From Haloarcula sp. DT43 (lineage in GTDB: Archaea > Halobacteriota > Halobacteria > Halobacteriales > Haloarculaceae), in the NCBI RefSeq assembly GCF_037078405.1, contig NZ_JAYMGZ010000003.1, positions 1 through 64,000 of the forward strand: a stretch of 64,000 nt of DNA. Direction: 5' to 3'. Every line of letters starts with the position of its first letter. The stretch's first letter is position 1. Shown here piece after piece: positions 57,669-64,000 of this stretch. The notes beneath the pieces were generated by a model that ran no database searches, was not told the origin of the DNA, and saw only the letters and a list, made by a program, of their open reading frames with translations. The position numbers were made by a program, and so were the translations under genes.

Positions 57669-59582
57669 ATGGAGAACGCTGACGTGACAGATACGGGCAC
57701 AAATAGAACCGCCGACAGGTCAGTCGGCGGTGATAGCCTGCTGTCGAGTATTCCGGACGGGAGTTCGATACCCGACGAGACGTGGGAGCTCCGCCACAAG
57801 TACTTCATACTCACAGTCCTCGCGCACATTCCGTTCCTGCTCGCGCTAGGGCTGGTCGAGACGGCACAGAGTCCGTTCGCCGGCGCGAGTATCCCCGCTA
57901 TCCCTACCGGTCGGGTGGTGCTTCAAATCGGGCTCATCGCCGGATTCGCGTTCGCTGCAGCCGTCCCGCGGTTCAGTCGTCGGATACGGACCGTCCTCGC
58001 AGTTACCGGGCTGGCGTTCTGTACCGGCACGCTCGTGCACTTCAGCGGCGGGTACATCGAGGCGCACTTCCACTTCTTCGTCGCTATCGGCATCGTCGCC
58101 GTCTACGAGGACTGGATTCCGTTCGGTATCGGCATTGCCTACGTCGTCGTGAGCCACATCATCTTCGGCATCGTCGACCCCTCGGCGGTGTACAACCACA
58201 CGGCGGCGCAGTTGAACCCCATCGCGTGGGGAGCCATCCACGGCGGGTTCGTCGCCATGCTGGCCATCTCGCTGACGATTCACCTGAGTTCCATCGAGAA
58301 GTCCCGACGGAAGGCACAGGCCGAGATAGAGCGGGCCCGCGAGCGGGCGAACCGCATCGACAACCTCGAAGAGGAGCGCGCCGAAATCGAGAGCCAGCGC
58401 GAGGAAGCACAGCGCCTCCGTGACGAGGCCGAACGGGAGCGCGAGGAGGTGGCGGCGCTCAACGCCCACCTCGAATCCAAAGCCGAGACGTACAAGGACG
58501 CGATGAAAGACATGTCGGACGGCGACTTCACCGTGCGCGTGGACGCGGACAGCGAGAACGACTCGATGAGCGAAATCGGCGTCGCGTTCAACGACATGGC
58601 GGACGAACTCGAAGCGACGCTTGGCGAGATTCAGTCCTTCGCCGCCGCCGTCGACCGGCAGGTCTCCGAATCGGACTCGGCGCTCCAGGAGGTCGCGACG
58701 GCGAGCGACGGGGTCAGCGACTCCATCCAGCAAATCGCCGCCGGGGCCGACGAACAGCGGGACATGGTGCAGGAGGCGAGCGCGGAGGTCTCGAGCTTCT
58801 CGGCGGCGGTCGAGGAAATCGCGGCGTCGGCCGACGAGGTCGCACAGACCTCCGCCGAAACCGCGACAATCGCCACCGACGGGCAGGAGCTCGCCGCCGA
58901 CACGCTGCGTGACGCCCGGGAGGTCAAGGCGTCCATCGACGAGACCGTGACGACGGTCACCGAACTCGACGACCAGATGGCGGAAATCGCGTCCATCGTG
59001 GACTTCATCTCCGACATCGCCGAGCAGACGAACATGCTCGCGCTCAATGCCAACATCGAGGCGGCCCGCGCCGGCGGTTCGGGCACGGGCAACGCGGGCG
59101 AGGGGTTCGCCGTCGTCGCCGACGAGGTCAAGCAACTGGCCGACGAGACACAGGAGTCCGCGGGCGACATCCGGACCCGCATCGAGCGGATTCAGGACCA
59201 GACCAGCACCGTCGTCAGCCAGGTCGAGCAGGCGAGCGACCTGGTCGAAAAGGAGATTCGAGCCGTCGAGAAGGCCGTCGACGCCTTCGAGCGGGTCGCG
59301 GAAAACGCGGCGCAGACTGACACCGGGGTCCAGGAGATAAGCGACACGACCGACAGCCAGGCCGCCACCAGCGAGGGCGTGGTGTCGATGATGGACGAGG
59401 TGGCGGAGATAAGCGTCGAATCCGCCGACGAGACCGAGTCCGTCTCCGCGACGGTCGAGGAACAGACGGCCTCGCTCAACAAAGTGAGCGAGGGAATGGA
59501 CTCGCTGTCCGACCAAGCACAGCGGCTCGAAACGCTCGTCGGGTCGTTCACCGTCAGAGCCGGCACCGCGCAGTCACACTGA
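57669..59582 (+). CDS. methyl-accepting chemotaxis transducer (Htr-type)
   Basis: This 637-residue transducer has an N-terminal membrane domain of about six helices (residues 45-205) that includes the His-rich stretch EAHFHFFVAIGIVAVYEDW near 137. A long coiled coil follows (about 215-275, rich in EREEVAALN-type heptads), then a HAMP-like segment (KDMSDGDFTVRVDADSEND near 280) and the MCP signalling hairpin (DIAEQTNMLALNANIEAARA near 450, followed by VVADEVKQLADETQ). There is no extracytoplasmic ligand-binding domain, so the signal is probably sensed within the membrane. The protein would relay to CheA/CheW. No che genes are in this window. Confidence 0.93.
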   Translation: MENADVTDTGTNRTADRSVGGDSLLSSIPDGSSIPDETWELRHKYFILTVLAHIPFLLALGLVETAQSPFAGASIPAIPTGRVVLQIGLIAGFAFAAAVPRFSRRIRTVLAVTGLAFCTGTLVHFSGGYIEAHFHFFVAIGIVAVYEDWIPFGIGIAYVVVSHIIFGIVDPSAVYNHTAAQLNPIAWGAIHGGFVAMLAISLTIHLSSIEKSRRKAQAEIERARERANRIDNLEEERAEIESQREEAQRLRDEAEREREEVAALNAHLESKAETYKDAMKDMSDGDFTVRVDADSENDSMSEIGVAFNDMADELEATLGEIQSFAAAVDRQVSESDSALQEVATASDGVSDSIQQIAAGADEQRDMVQEASAEVSSFSAAVEEIAASADEVAQTSAETATIATDGQELAADTLRDAREVKASIDETVTTVTELDDQMAEIASIVDFISDIAEQTNMLALNANIEAARAGGSGTGNAGEGFAVVADEVKQLADETQESAGDIRTRIERIQDQTSTVVSQVEQASDLVEKEIRAVEKAVDAFERVAENAAQTDTGVQEISDTTDSQAATSEGVVSMMDEVAEISVESADETESVSATVEEQTASLNKVSEGMDSLSDQAQRLETLVGSFTVRAGTAQSH

Positions 59583-59667
59583 CCGGGCACAGGCGTCCCC
59601 GGCCGATACCTCGGTCCCGGACACTGCGACGGCGGACTCGCTCGCGTCCGACGGTGGCCGGGCTTCC

Positions 59668-60102
59668 CTATTCGGACTCGGACACGTCGACAGTGAGCAC
59701 CGGCACGGACGACTTCGTGACGACTTTCTGTGCCGTGCTTCCGAGCATGTTCTTCTCGTAGGTGTCCGCCTGCGTCCCCATCGTAATCAGGTCGATGCCG
59801 GCCTCGTCAACGTACGAGACGATGCGTTCCGCCGGGCTTCCCCGCCGGATGGCCGTCGACACCTCGACACCCGCCTGTTCGACCGTCTCCTCGACGGCCG
59901 CCGTGGCCGCTTCCCCTTCGGCCCGCAGGTCCGCCAGCACGTCGTCCTGCATGTCCTCATCCATCGACAGGAACGCCCGGTCGTCGACGACGTACAGGGC
60001 GTGGACGGTGACGTCGCGCCCCTCGGCGATGTCGAGTGTGTGCTCCAGTACCTGCTGTGTCGACGCGCTCCCGTCCGTCGGAACCAGAATATCGCGATAC
60101 AT
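59668..60102 (-). CDS. universal stress protein UspA family
   Basis: This 144-residue single-domain UspA protein starts MYRDILVPTDGSASTQQ and ends in the nucleotide-binding motif LITMGTQADTYEKNMLGSTA, then QKVVTKSSVPVLTVDV. The usual G-x2-G-x9-G-S pattern is changed at the first glycines (GTQADTYEKN), which may weaken ATP binding. It is complete and of normal length, unlike the tail remnant at 4825-4953. Upstream in-frame codons are Arg-rich. A role in stress survival is inferred from family only. Confidence 0.9.
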   Translation of the reverse strand: MYRDILVPTDGSASTQQVLEHTLDIAEGRDVTVHALYVVDDRAFLSMDEDMQDDVLADLRAEGEAATAAVEETVEQAGVEVSTAIRRGSPAERIVSYVDEAGIDLITMGTQADTYEKNMLGSTAQKVVTKSSVPVLTVDVSESE

Positions 60103-60197
60103 CGTTCGTACAAATCGAGTTGGCACAAACATCGCTTTCGGTTCCGCGCTGGCCCCCGGTCGGCCAGTGACCGCTTGCCCGGCCGAAGTCCTGTGAG

Positions 60198-61553
60198 TCA
60201 GAGATAGCCCAGTCGTTCGAGCCGGGCTTCGAGGTCCACGTCGTCGAAGCCGTCGATGTCGTACTCCGCCATCTCGTCGTCCCCGTCGGCGAGCGCGTCG
60301 ATGTCGATCGACTCGCTGCGCTCCGCCGAGTCGGCGACGACCGCCGACGGCGGGCGGTCGATGGGTGTGTCGTCGGCGGGCTCGGATCGGCGGCCCCGGA
60401 CGACAGCCGCGTACTCGTCCTCGCCCCAGGCCGCGCGCTTGTACACGGTGTCGCCGGGCCCGTCCTGATACACGAGCGACGCAGCCTGCCGGAACCGGTC
60501 GGGGTCGTCGGTGTACTGCTCGGCATACTCCGCGGTCTGGCCGGTCGGCGGTGCCTGGTAGGCCGTCGTCCGGCCGTCGGGGGCTTCGAACCACCCGGGG
60601 TCGCTCCCGTCCCCGTCGAACGCCGCCAGGACGGCGTCGGGGAACCGAGACAGCGTCGCCAGGGACGTGACCCGACGCCCCTCGGTCTGTCCGGGTCCCT
60701 TGACGACCAGCGGAACGTGGAACAGCTCCTCCTGTGTGCCCATCCCGTGCATGACCGCTGGCGGTTCGGTGTCGGCCTGTGGCGGCTCCCCGAAGCCGTC
60801 CCCGTGGTCGGCGGTGACGACCACGAGCGTCTCCTCCAGCACGCCCCGCTCGGCCAGGTCGCTGACGACCTGCTCCAGCACGGCGTCGGCCTGTCGAATC
60901 GCCCCGTCGTACAGCGGTTCGACCAACTGCCCGACGCCAGCCGGGAGTTGTTCCCCGTAGACGCTCCACTCCCACTTTATCGGGAGGTCGTCGTGCATGG
61001 CCCAGTAGAACTCCGTCCCCCACTCGTCGTAGGCGTCCCGCGTCGCGTAGGGCATGTGGGCGTCCATCAGGTTCAGGCACGCGGCCCACGGCTCCGCTCG
61101 CTCGTCGACCCACTCGGTCAGTCTGTCGGCGTACCAGAACCCGTCGACGCCGTTGCGCGTCTCGGACGGGTCCGCGACGTCCGTCGAGTCCGGCCGTTCT
61201 GTAACGACAGTCTCGAAGCTGTCACTGAGTCCGGACGGATGCACCGTGAGATACGGGTTCTCGGAGAACACGCCGGTCTCGTAGCCCTCGCCGTCGAGGT
61301 AATCGAAGACGGTCTGGCCGGGCACCAGTCGCTCGGTGATTCGGAGTTCGTGGCCCTCGGAGGGGACGCCGGTGAACAGGCTCGCGTGGGCCGGCAGCGA
61401 CCAGCTCGCGGTCGTTCGGGCCTGCGTGTACACCGTCGCCTCGCGCCCGAATTCTTCGAGGAAGGGCGTTGTCCTGCGCCGGTGCCCCAACAGCGAGGTG
61501 TTCGCCGCGCGGACGCAGTCGAGAACGACGAGTAACACGTTCGGCCGACCCAT
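60198..61553 (-). CDS. sulfatase-family hydrolase/transferase
   Basis: This 451-residue protein belongs to the alkaline phosphatase superfamily. The N terminus is NVLLVVLDCVRAANTSLLGH (metal Asp12), followed by the nucleophile loop TTASWSLPAHASLFTG, with Ser52 in an S-x-P-x-H setting rather than the formylglycine C/S-x-P-x-R of classical sulfatases. Later metal motifs are VVVTADHGDGFGE near 250 and HGMGTQEELFHVPLVVKGPG near 275. Without the Arg it may be a phosphodiesterase, a phosphotransferase or a divergent sulfatase. The C-terminal tail of about 60 residues is acidic. It lies near the surface-glycan genes and could decorate the glycan. Confidence 0.85.
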   Translation of the reverse strand: MGRPNVLLVVLDCVRAANTSLLGHRRRTTPFLEEFGREATVYTQARTTASWSLPAHASLFTGVPSEGHELRITERLVPGQTVFDYLDGEGYETGVFSENPYLTVHPSGLSDSFETVVTERPDSTDVADPSETRNGVDGFWYADRLTEWVDERAEPWAACLNLMDAHMPYATRDAYDEWGTEFYWAMHDDLPIKWEWSVYGEQLPAGVGQLVEPLYDGAIRQADAVLEQVVSDLAERGVLEETLVVVTADHGDGFGEPPQADTEPPAVMHGMGTQEELFHVPLVVKGPGQTEGRRVTSLATLSRFPDAVLAAFDGDGSDPGWFEAPDGRTTAYQAPPTGQTAEYAEQYTDDPDRFRQAASLVYQDGPGDTVYKRAAWGEDEYAAVVRGRRSEPADDTPIDRPPSAVVADSAERSESIDIDALADGDDEMAEYDIDGFDDVDLEARLERLGYL

Positions 61554-61649
61554 TGTCAGGCTACAGAACGGCTCCGAGGCAAAAGTACGTTCTGTAATCG
61601 CTCTCTGCGTACTTCCGAGGGGACACACTGCAGTCGGGGCACCCGTGAG

Positions 61650-61658
61650 TATATTTTA
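61650..61658 (+). promoter_or_regulatory. TATA box of RHH regulator gene
   Basis: TATATTTTA is centred about 33 bp before the GTG at 61687, implying a very short leader. Confidence 0.5.
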
Positions 61659-61686
61659 TGTGGGTCGACGGTATGGTGATACACAC

Positions 61687-62085
61687 GTGGTCAAGTCAAC
61701 GGTCCGGTTCCCCGAAACGGTGATGGACTGCGTCGAGGAGATGGTAGCGGAGGGGGTCTTCTCGAACAAGTCCGAGTTCCAGCGGTTCGCCGTCGAGTAC
61801 GTCCTCTCGGAGATTGACGACTACGAACCCGAGATGGTCGACTTCGACGAACTCCAGCGGGACGTCTTCCAGCAGCCGGCCACCGACCGGACCGAGATGT
61901 CGCCCGAAATCAACGAGAACTTCTACGAGAACGCGGCCCGCGTCCGCCAGTTCGCCATCCGCGGCGAAATCGAGACCGCGGAGGAGTACATCGACACCGC
62001 GTACCCGGTCACGGACCCCCGGTGTCTGCTCCTCGACGACCTGCTGGAGCCGTATCGACAGCGTGCGGCCGACGACGACGAGTAG
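61687..62085 (+). CDS. ribbon-helix-helix (CopG-type) DNA-binding protein with C-terminal extension
   Basis: This 132-residue protein has an N-terminal ribbon-helix-helix domain (VKSTVRFPETVMDCVEEMVAEG, then VFSNKSEFQRFAVEYVL), which fits DNA-binding dimers such as CopG/NikR-like regulators. It is followed by an acidic helical extension of about 80 residues (NENFYENAARVRQFAIRGEI). Such proteins are common in Halobacteria and their ligand is unknown. No ATG is in frame nearby, so the GTG at 61687 is chosen from the preceding TATA box. It is divergent to the sulfatase-family gene and may regulate it. Confidence 0.85.
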   Translation: MVKSTVRFPETVMDCVEEMVAEGVFSNKSEFQRFAVEYVLSEIDDYEPEMVDFDELQRDVFQQPATDRTEMSPEINENFYENAARVRQFAIRGEIETAEEYIDTAYPVTDPRCLLLDDLLEPYRQRAADDDE

Positions 62086-62155
62086 CCCGGCTGCTGTGAC
62101 CGTTTTTGCGCCGACCACAACGCCGTGTGTCGAAGGAAACCAGCCGCTGGGCCGG

Positions 62156-63223
62156 TCAGTCGTCGTCGGCGCGGGCCTCCGGCGCGTCCGCCGACCGCGG
62201 CCCGGCGGCGTGACCCTCGTGTAACAGTGCCGTCGTGAACAGGTCCTCGGAGACAGCGGGCACCTCGTCGTCCGAAACCGCGCCCTCCGACGCAATCTCG
62301 TCGGCCGAGCGGGGGAACTTCCGGAGGTCCTTGTGGATTGCGATGCCCGCGTCCGCGCCCTCTCCCATGGCGACCGGAATCTGGTTGTGGCCGGGGGTGA
62401 GGTCACCCACGGCGTAGACGCCGGACTGGCTGGTCTCGCCGTGGTCGTCGACGGCGACCGTCCCGTCGTCGTTCCGCTCGAGGCCGAGTTCGTCGGCCAG
62501 TTCCGCGTGGTAGTCCGAGCCGAGCATCGGGAACCCGCCCTTGTACTCCCGGACGCTCCCGTCCTCGAACTCGTAGGCCGACAGCCACCCGTCGTCGTCG
62601 GTCCGCTTGCCCGACAGCTCCGTGTCGACGATGTCGACCGGGTGGTTCTCCAGCATCGTCTGGGTCTCGTCGCTCCACTCCGGCGTCTCGCCGCGGGTCA
62701 GGATGTCCACGTCGTCGGTGTAGTTCAGCATAATCATCGCGACGTGGGCCGCGGCCTCGCCGGTCCCCATGACGAAGACCGGTTCGCCGACGAACATGAA
62801 GGCGTCACAGTGGAGACACCAGTGCAGGCCCTTACCGGTCCGTGGTAGCGGCGGGTCCGGGCGCTCGTCGGCGAACCCGGTCGCCAGGACGACCTGCTTG
62901 ACAGCTAGCTCGCCGTCACCGGTCGTCACGGTGAACCCGTCCGCGTCTTCGAGCGGGGTCACGGACTCGACGAAGCCCCGCTCGTAGGTCCCGCCGTAGT
63001 CCTGGACCTGCTCGCGGGCCGTCTCCAGGAACTCGTTACCGGACACGTCCTCCGTGACGCCGATGACGTTGTGCGTGTCGGTCATCATCGCGGCGCGGCC
63101 GCCGCCGCGGTTGACCACGATGGTGTCCATCCCGAGTCGAGTGGTGTACAGCGCGCTCGTCAGCCCGGCAGGGCCGCCGCCGACGACGGCCACGTCGTAA
63201 TCGAACCGCTCGTCAGTGTACAT
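62156..63223 (-). CDS. thioredoxin-reductase-like NAD(P)/FAD flavoprotein
   Basis: This 355-residue flavoprotein has the FAD motif VAVVGGGPAGLTSALY at residues 11-26 and a second nucleotide site in VFVMGTGEAAAHVAMI near 150. The redox Cys pair Cys136 and Cys139 (HWCLHCDAF) replaces the usual CATC, and the FAD-ribose motif is VYAVGDLTPGHNQIPVAMGEGADAGI near 280. The C-terminal extension of about 40 residues is acidic and lacks a redox motif. It probably reduces a thioredoxin- or glutaredoxin-like partner. The start at ATG 63223 is two codons after an in-frame GTG. Confidence 0.9.
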   Translation of the reverse strand: MYTDERFDYDVAVVGGGPAGLTSALYTTRLGMDTIVVNRGGGRAAMMTDTHNVIGVTEDVSGNEFLETAREQVQDYGGTYERGFVESVTPLEDADGFTVTTGDGELAVKQVVLATGFADERPDPPLPRTGKGLHWCLHCDAFMFVGEPVFVMGTGEAAAHVAMIMLNYTDDVDILTRGETPEWSDETQTMLENHPVDIVDTELSGKRTDDDGWLSAYEFEDGSVREYKGGFPMLGSDYHAELADELGLERNDDGTVAVDDHGETSQSGVYAVGDLTPGHNQIPVAMGEGADAGIAIHKDLRKFPRSADEIASEGAVSDDEVPAVSEDLFTTALLHEGHAAGPRSADAPEARADDD

Positions 63224-63310
63224 TACCACTCTGTACGTGGTCGAGGAATAAAAACGGCAGAATAACGGCCACCGCTGTGTCCAGCGTCGCGTCGGACGCC
63301 CGTTCGCTAC

Positions 63311-63979
63311 TCACCCCGGGCCGAGGGCCGCGATATCGGCTCCAACCGTCGCCTGCGCGTCCGCCGGGTTCGGGTCGCTGTCGGCCAGGTGTGTCCAGTC
63401 GTGAGCGGGCAGATTCGATAGGAAGGAAGTAATCGCCGTGCTGTAGGGGGTCGCTCGCACGGTGTTCTCCTTGTGCCCCCAGATGTGGTCGATGACGGTC
63501 ATCGAGTCGATGCGGACCTCGACCGACGCGGGGTCACACCGCGTGGTCAGCGCCTGCAGGCCGAGGTGGAGCGCGGCGTACTCGGCGACGTTGTTGTTCG
63601 TCCGGGAGCCGACTGGCCGCCCGAGCCGGGCAATCGCCGTCTCGTCGGCCTGAATCACGGCACCGGCTCCCGCCGGGCCGTTGCTGTGGGCGCTACCGTC
63701 CACGTAGAGGACGACCTGTGACGCCCCGGACGTACCGGGAGTCCGCTGTGACTGTGGCGGGCCGGCTTCGAGAAGCCCGTCGACCGCCGCCCGTATCTCG
63801 TCGGCGGTCGTCTCGGGGTCGAACAGCCCGCCGTACCCGGGCACGGCGGCGTCTATCGCGTCGATTGCCGGCGTGAGTTCGTACCGGTACAGCGCCAGCA
63901 GTTCGTCGACCCGCGCCGCAAGCGGCGAGAGCGTCTCCGACGGCAGGCGCTCGTCCCCCGGTCGGTCATGAGGGTCCAT
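63311..63979 (-). CDS. ribonuclease HI family protein with N-terminal extension
   Basis: This 222-residue protein has an RNase H fold from about residue 87, with catalytic acids Asp94 (YVDGSAHSNG), Glu133 (NVAEYAAL), Asp158 (VRIDSMTVIDHI) and the last Asp in the C-terminal region (NPADAQATVGADI). It degrades the RNA strand of RNA-DNA hybrids. The first 85 residues form an acidic helical region not present in Escherichia coli RnhA, but common in haloarchaeal members. The GTG/ATG choice is simple because MDPHDRPGDE is the first in-frame ATG. It is the last complete gene in the window. Confidence 0.9.
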   Translation of the reverse strand: MDPHDRPGDERLPSETLSPLAARVDELLALYRYELTPAIDAIDAAVPGYGGLFDPETTADEIRAAVDGLLEAGPPQSQRTPGTSGASQVVLYVDGSAHSNGPAGAGAVIQADETAIARLGRPVGSRTNNNVAEYAALHLGLQALTTRCDPASVEVRIDSMTVIDHIWGHKENTVRATPYSTAITSFLSNLPAHDWTHLADSDPNPADAQATVGADIAALGPG

Positions 63980-64000
63980 CGATGGCGGACAATAGCCGCG

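Overview
The window comes from a halophilic archaeon of the class Halobacteria. The evidence is GC-rich coding sequence with strong C/G bias at third codon positions, acidic predicted proteins, many twin-arginine lipoprotein signals (RR motif followed by a lipobox Cys), leaderless genes with a TATA-like box about 25-28 bp before the start codon, and haloarchaeal families (HTH_10/Bat-type regulators, halocyanin, MTH865, Htr-type transducer). I cannot name the genus from this sequence alone. No rRNA, tRNA, CRISPR array or intact insertion sequence was recognised.

Layout. (1) Positions 1 to about 4950 are visibly less GC-rich than the rest. They hold two small membrane proteins, a decayed reading frame and a phosphonate-type ABC transporter operon (phnD-phnC-phnE, minus strand), and end at a C-terminal remnant of a universal stress protein gene. 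(2) Positions 4954-5809 hold small housekeeping-type genes, including an MTH865-family protein and a CopZ-like metallochaperone. (3) Positions 6299-24338 are a sugar and sugar-acid catabolic island: AGE-family epimerase, SDR, F420-type LLM oxidoreductase, two aldo/keto reductases, L-rhamnose mutarotase family protein, UxuA-like mannonate dehydratase, SMP-30 lactonase, a CUT2-type sugar ABC transporter, an IclR regulator, an amidohydrolase-2 lactonase-like protein, an enolase-superfamily dehydratase, a Gfo/Idh/MocA oxidoreductase, a cupin and a GH3 glucosidase. The set fits uptake and non-phosphorylative oxidation of sugars (aldose to lactone to aldonate to keto-deoxy acid), probably under IclR control. 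The divergent promoter at 18.06-18.22 kb carries conspicuous dyad symmetry. (4) About 2.1 kb with no convincing gene follows (24339-26482). (5) Positions 26483-32921 hold two HTH_10 regulators, an epoxide-hydrolase-like enzyme, a frameshifted BAAT-family acyl hydrolase and membrane or lipoprotein genes.

(6) Positions 33.0-57.4 kb form a cell-surface glycan region. It contains a large membrane-anchored GT2, a UDP-sugar-type epimerase, a multi-membrane-span protein, a minus-strand chain of overlapping glycosyltransferase genes in GT4-GT2-GT4-GT2 order, a further GT2, a GINT1-like five-bladed propeller protein, a translationally coupled LamG lipoprotein and beta-helix pair, glmS with a GlmU-like nucleotidyltransferase (UDP-GlcNAc supply), a PQQ-type sugar dehydrogenase lipoprotein, a flippase, and an epimerase with a second Gfo/Idh/MocA enzyme. 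Together they make activated sugars, assemble a glycan on a lipid carrier and export it. (7) Positions 57.7-64.0 kb return to general genes: a chemotaxis transducer, a UspA protein, a sulfatase-family enzyme, an RHH regulator, a thioredoxin-reductase-like flavoprotein and an RNase HI family protein.

Most catabolic genes on the plus strand have their own TATA-like box and no leader, so they look individually transcribed. The transporter and glycan genes on the minus strand overlap by 1-8 bp and look like true operons.
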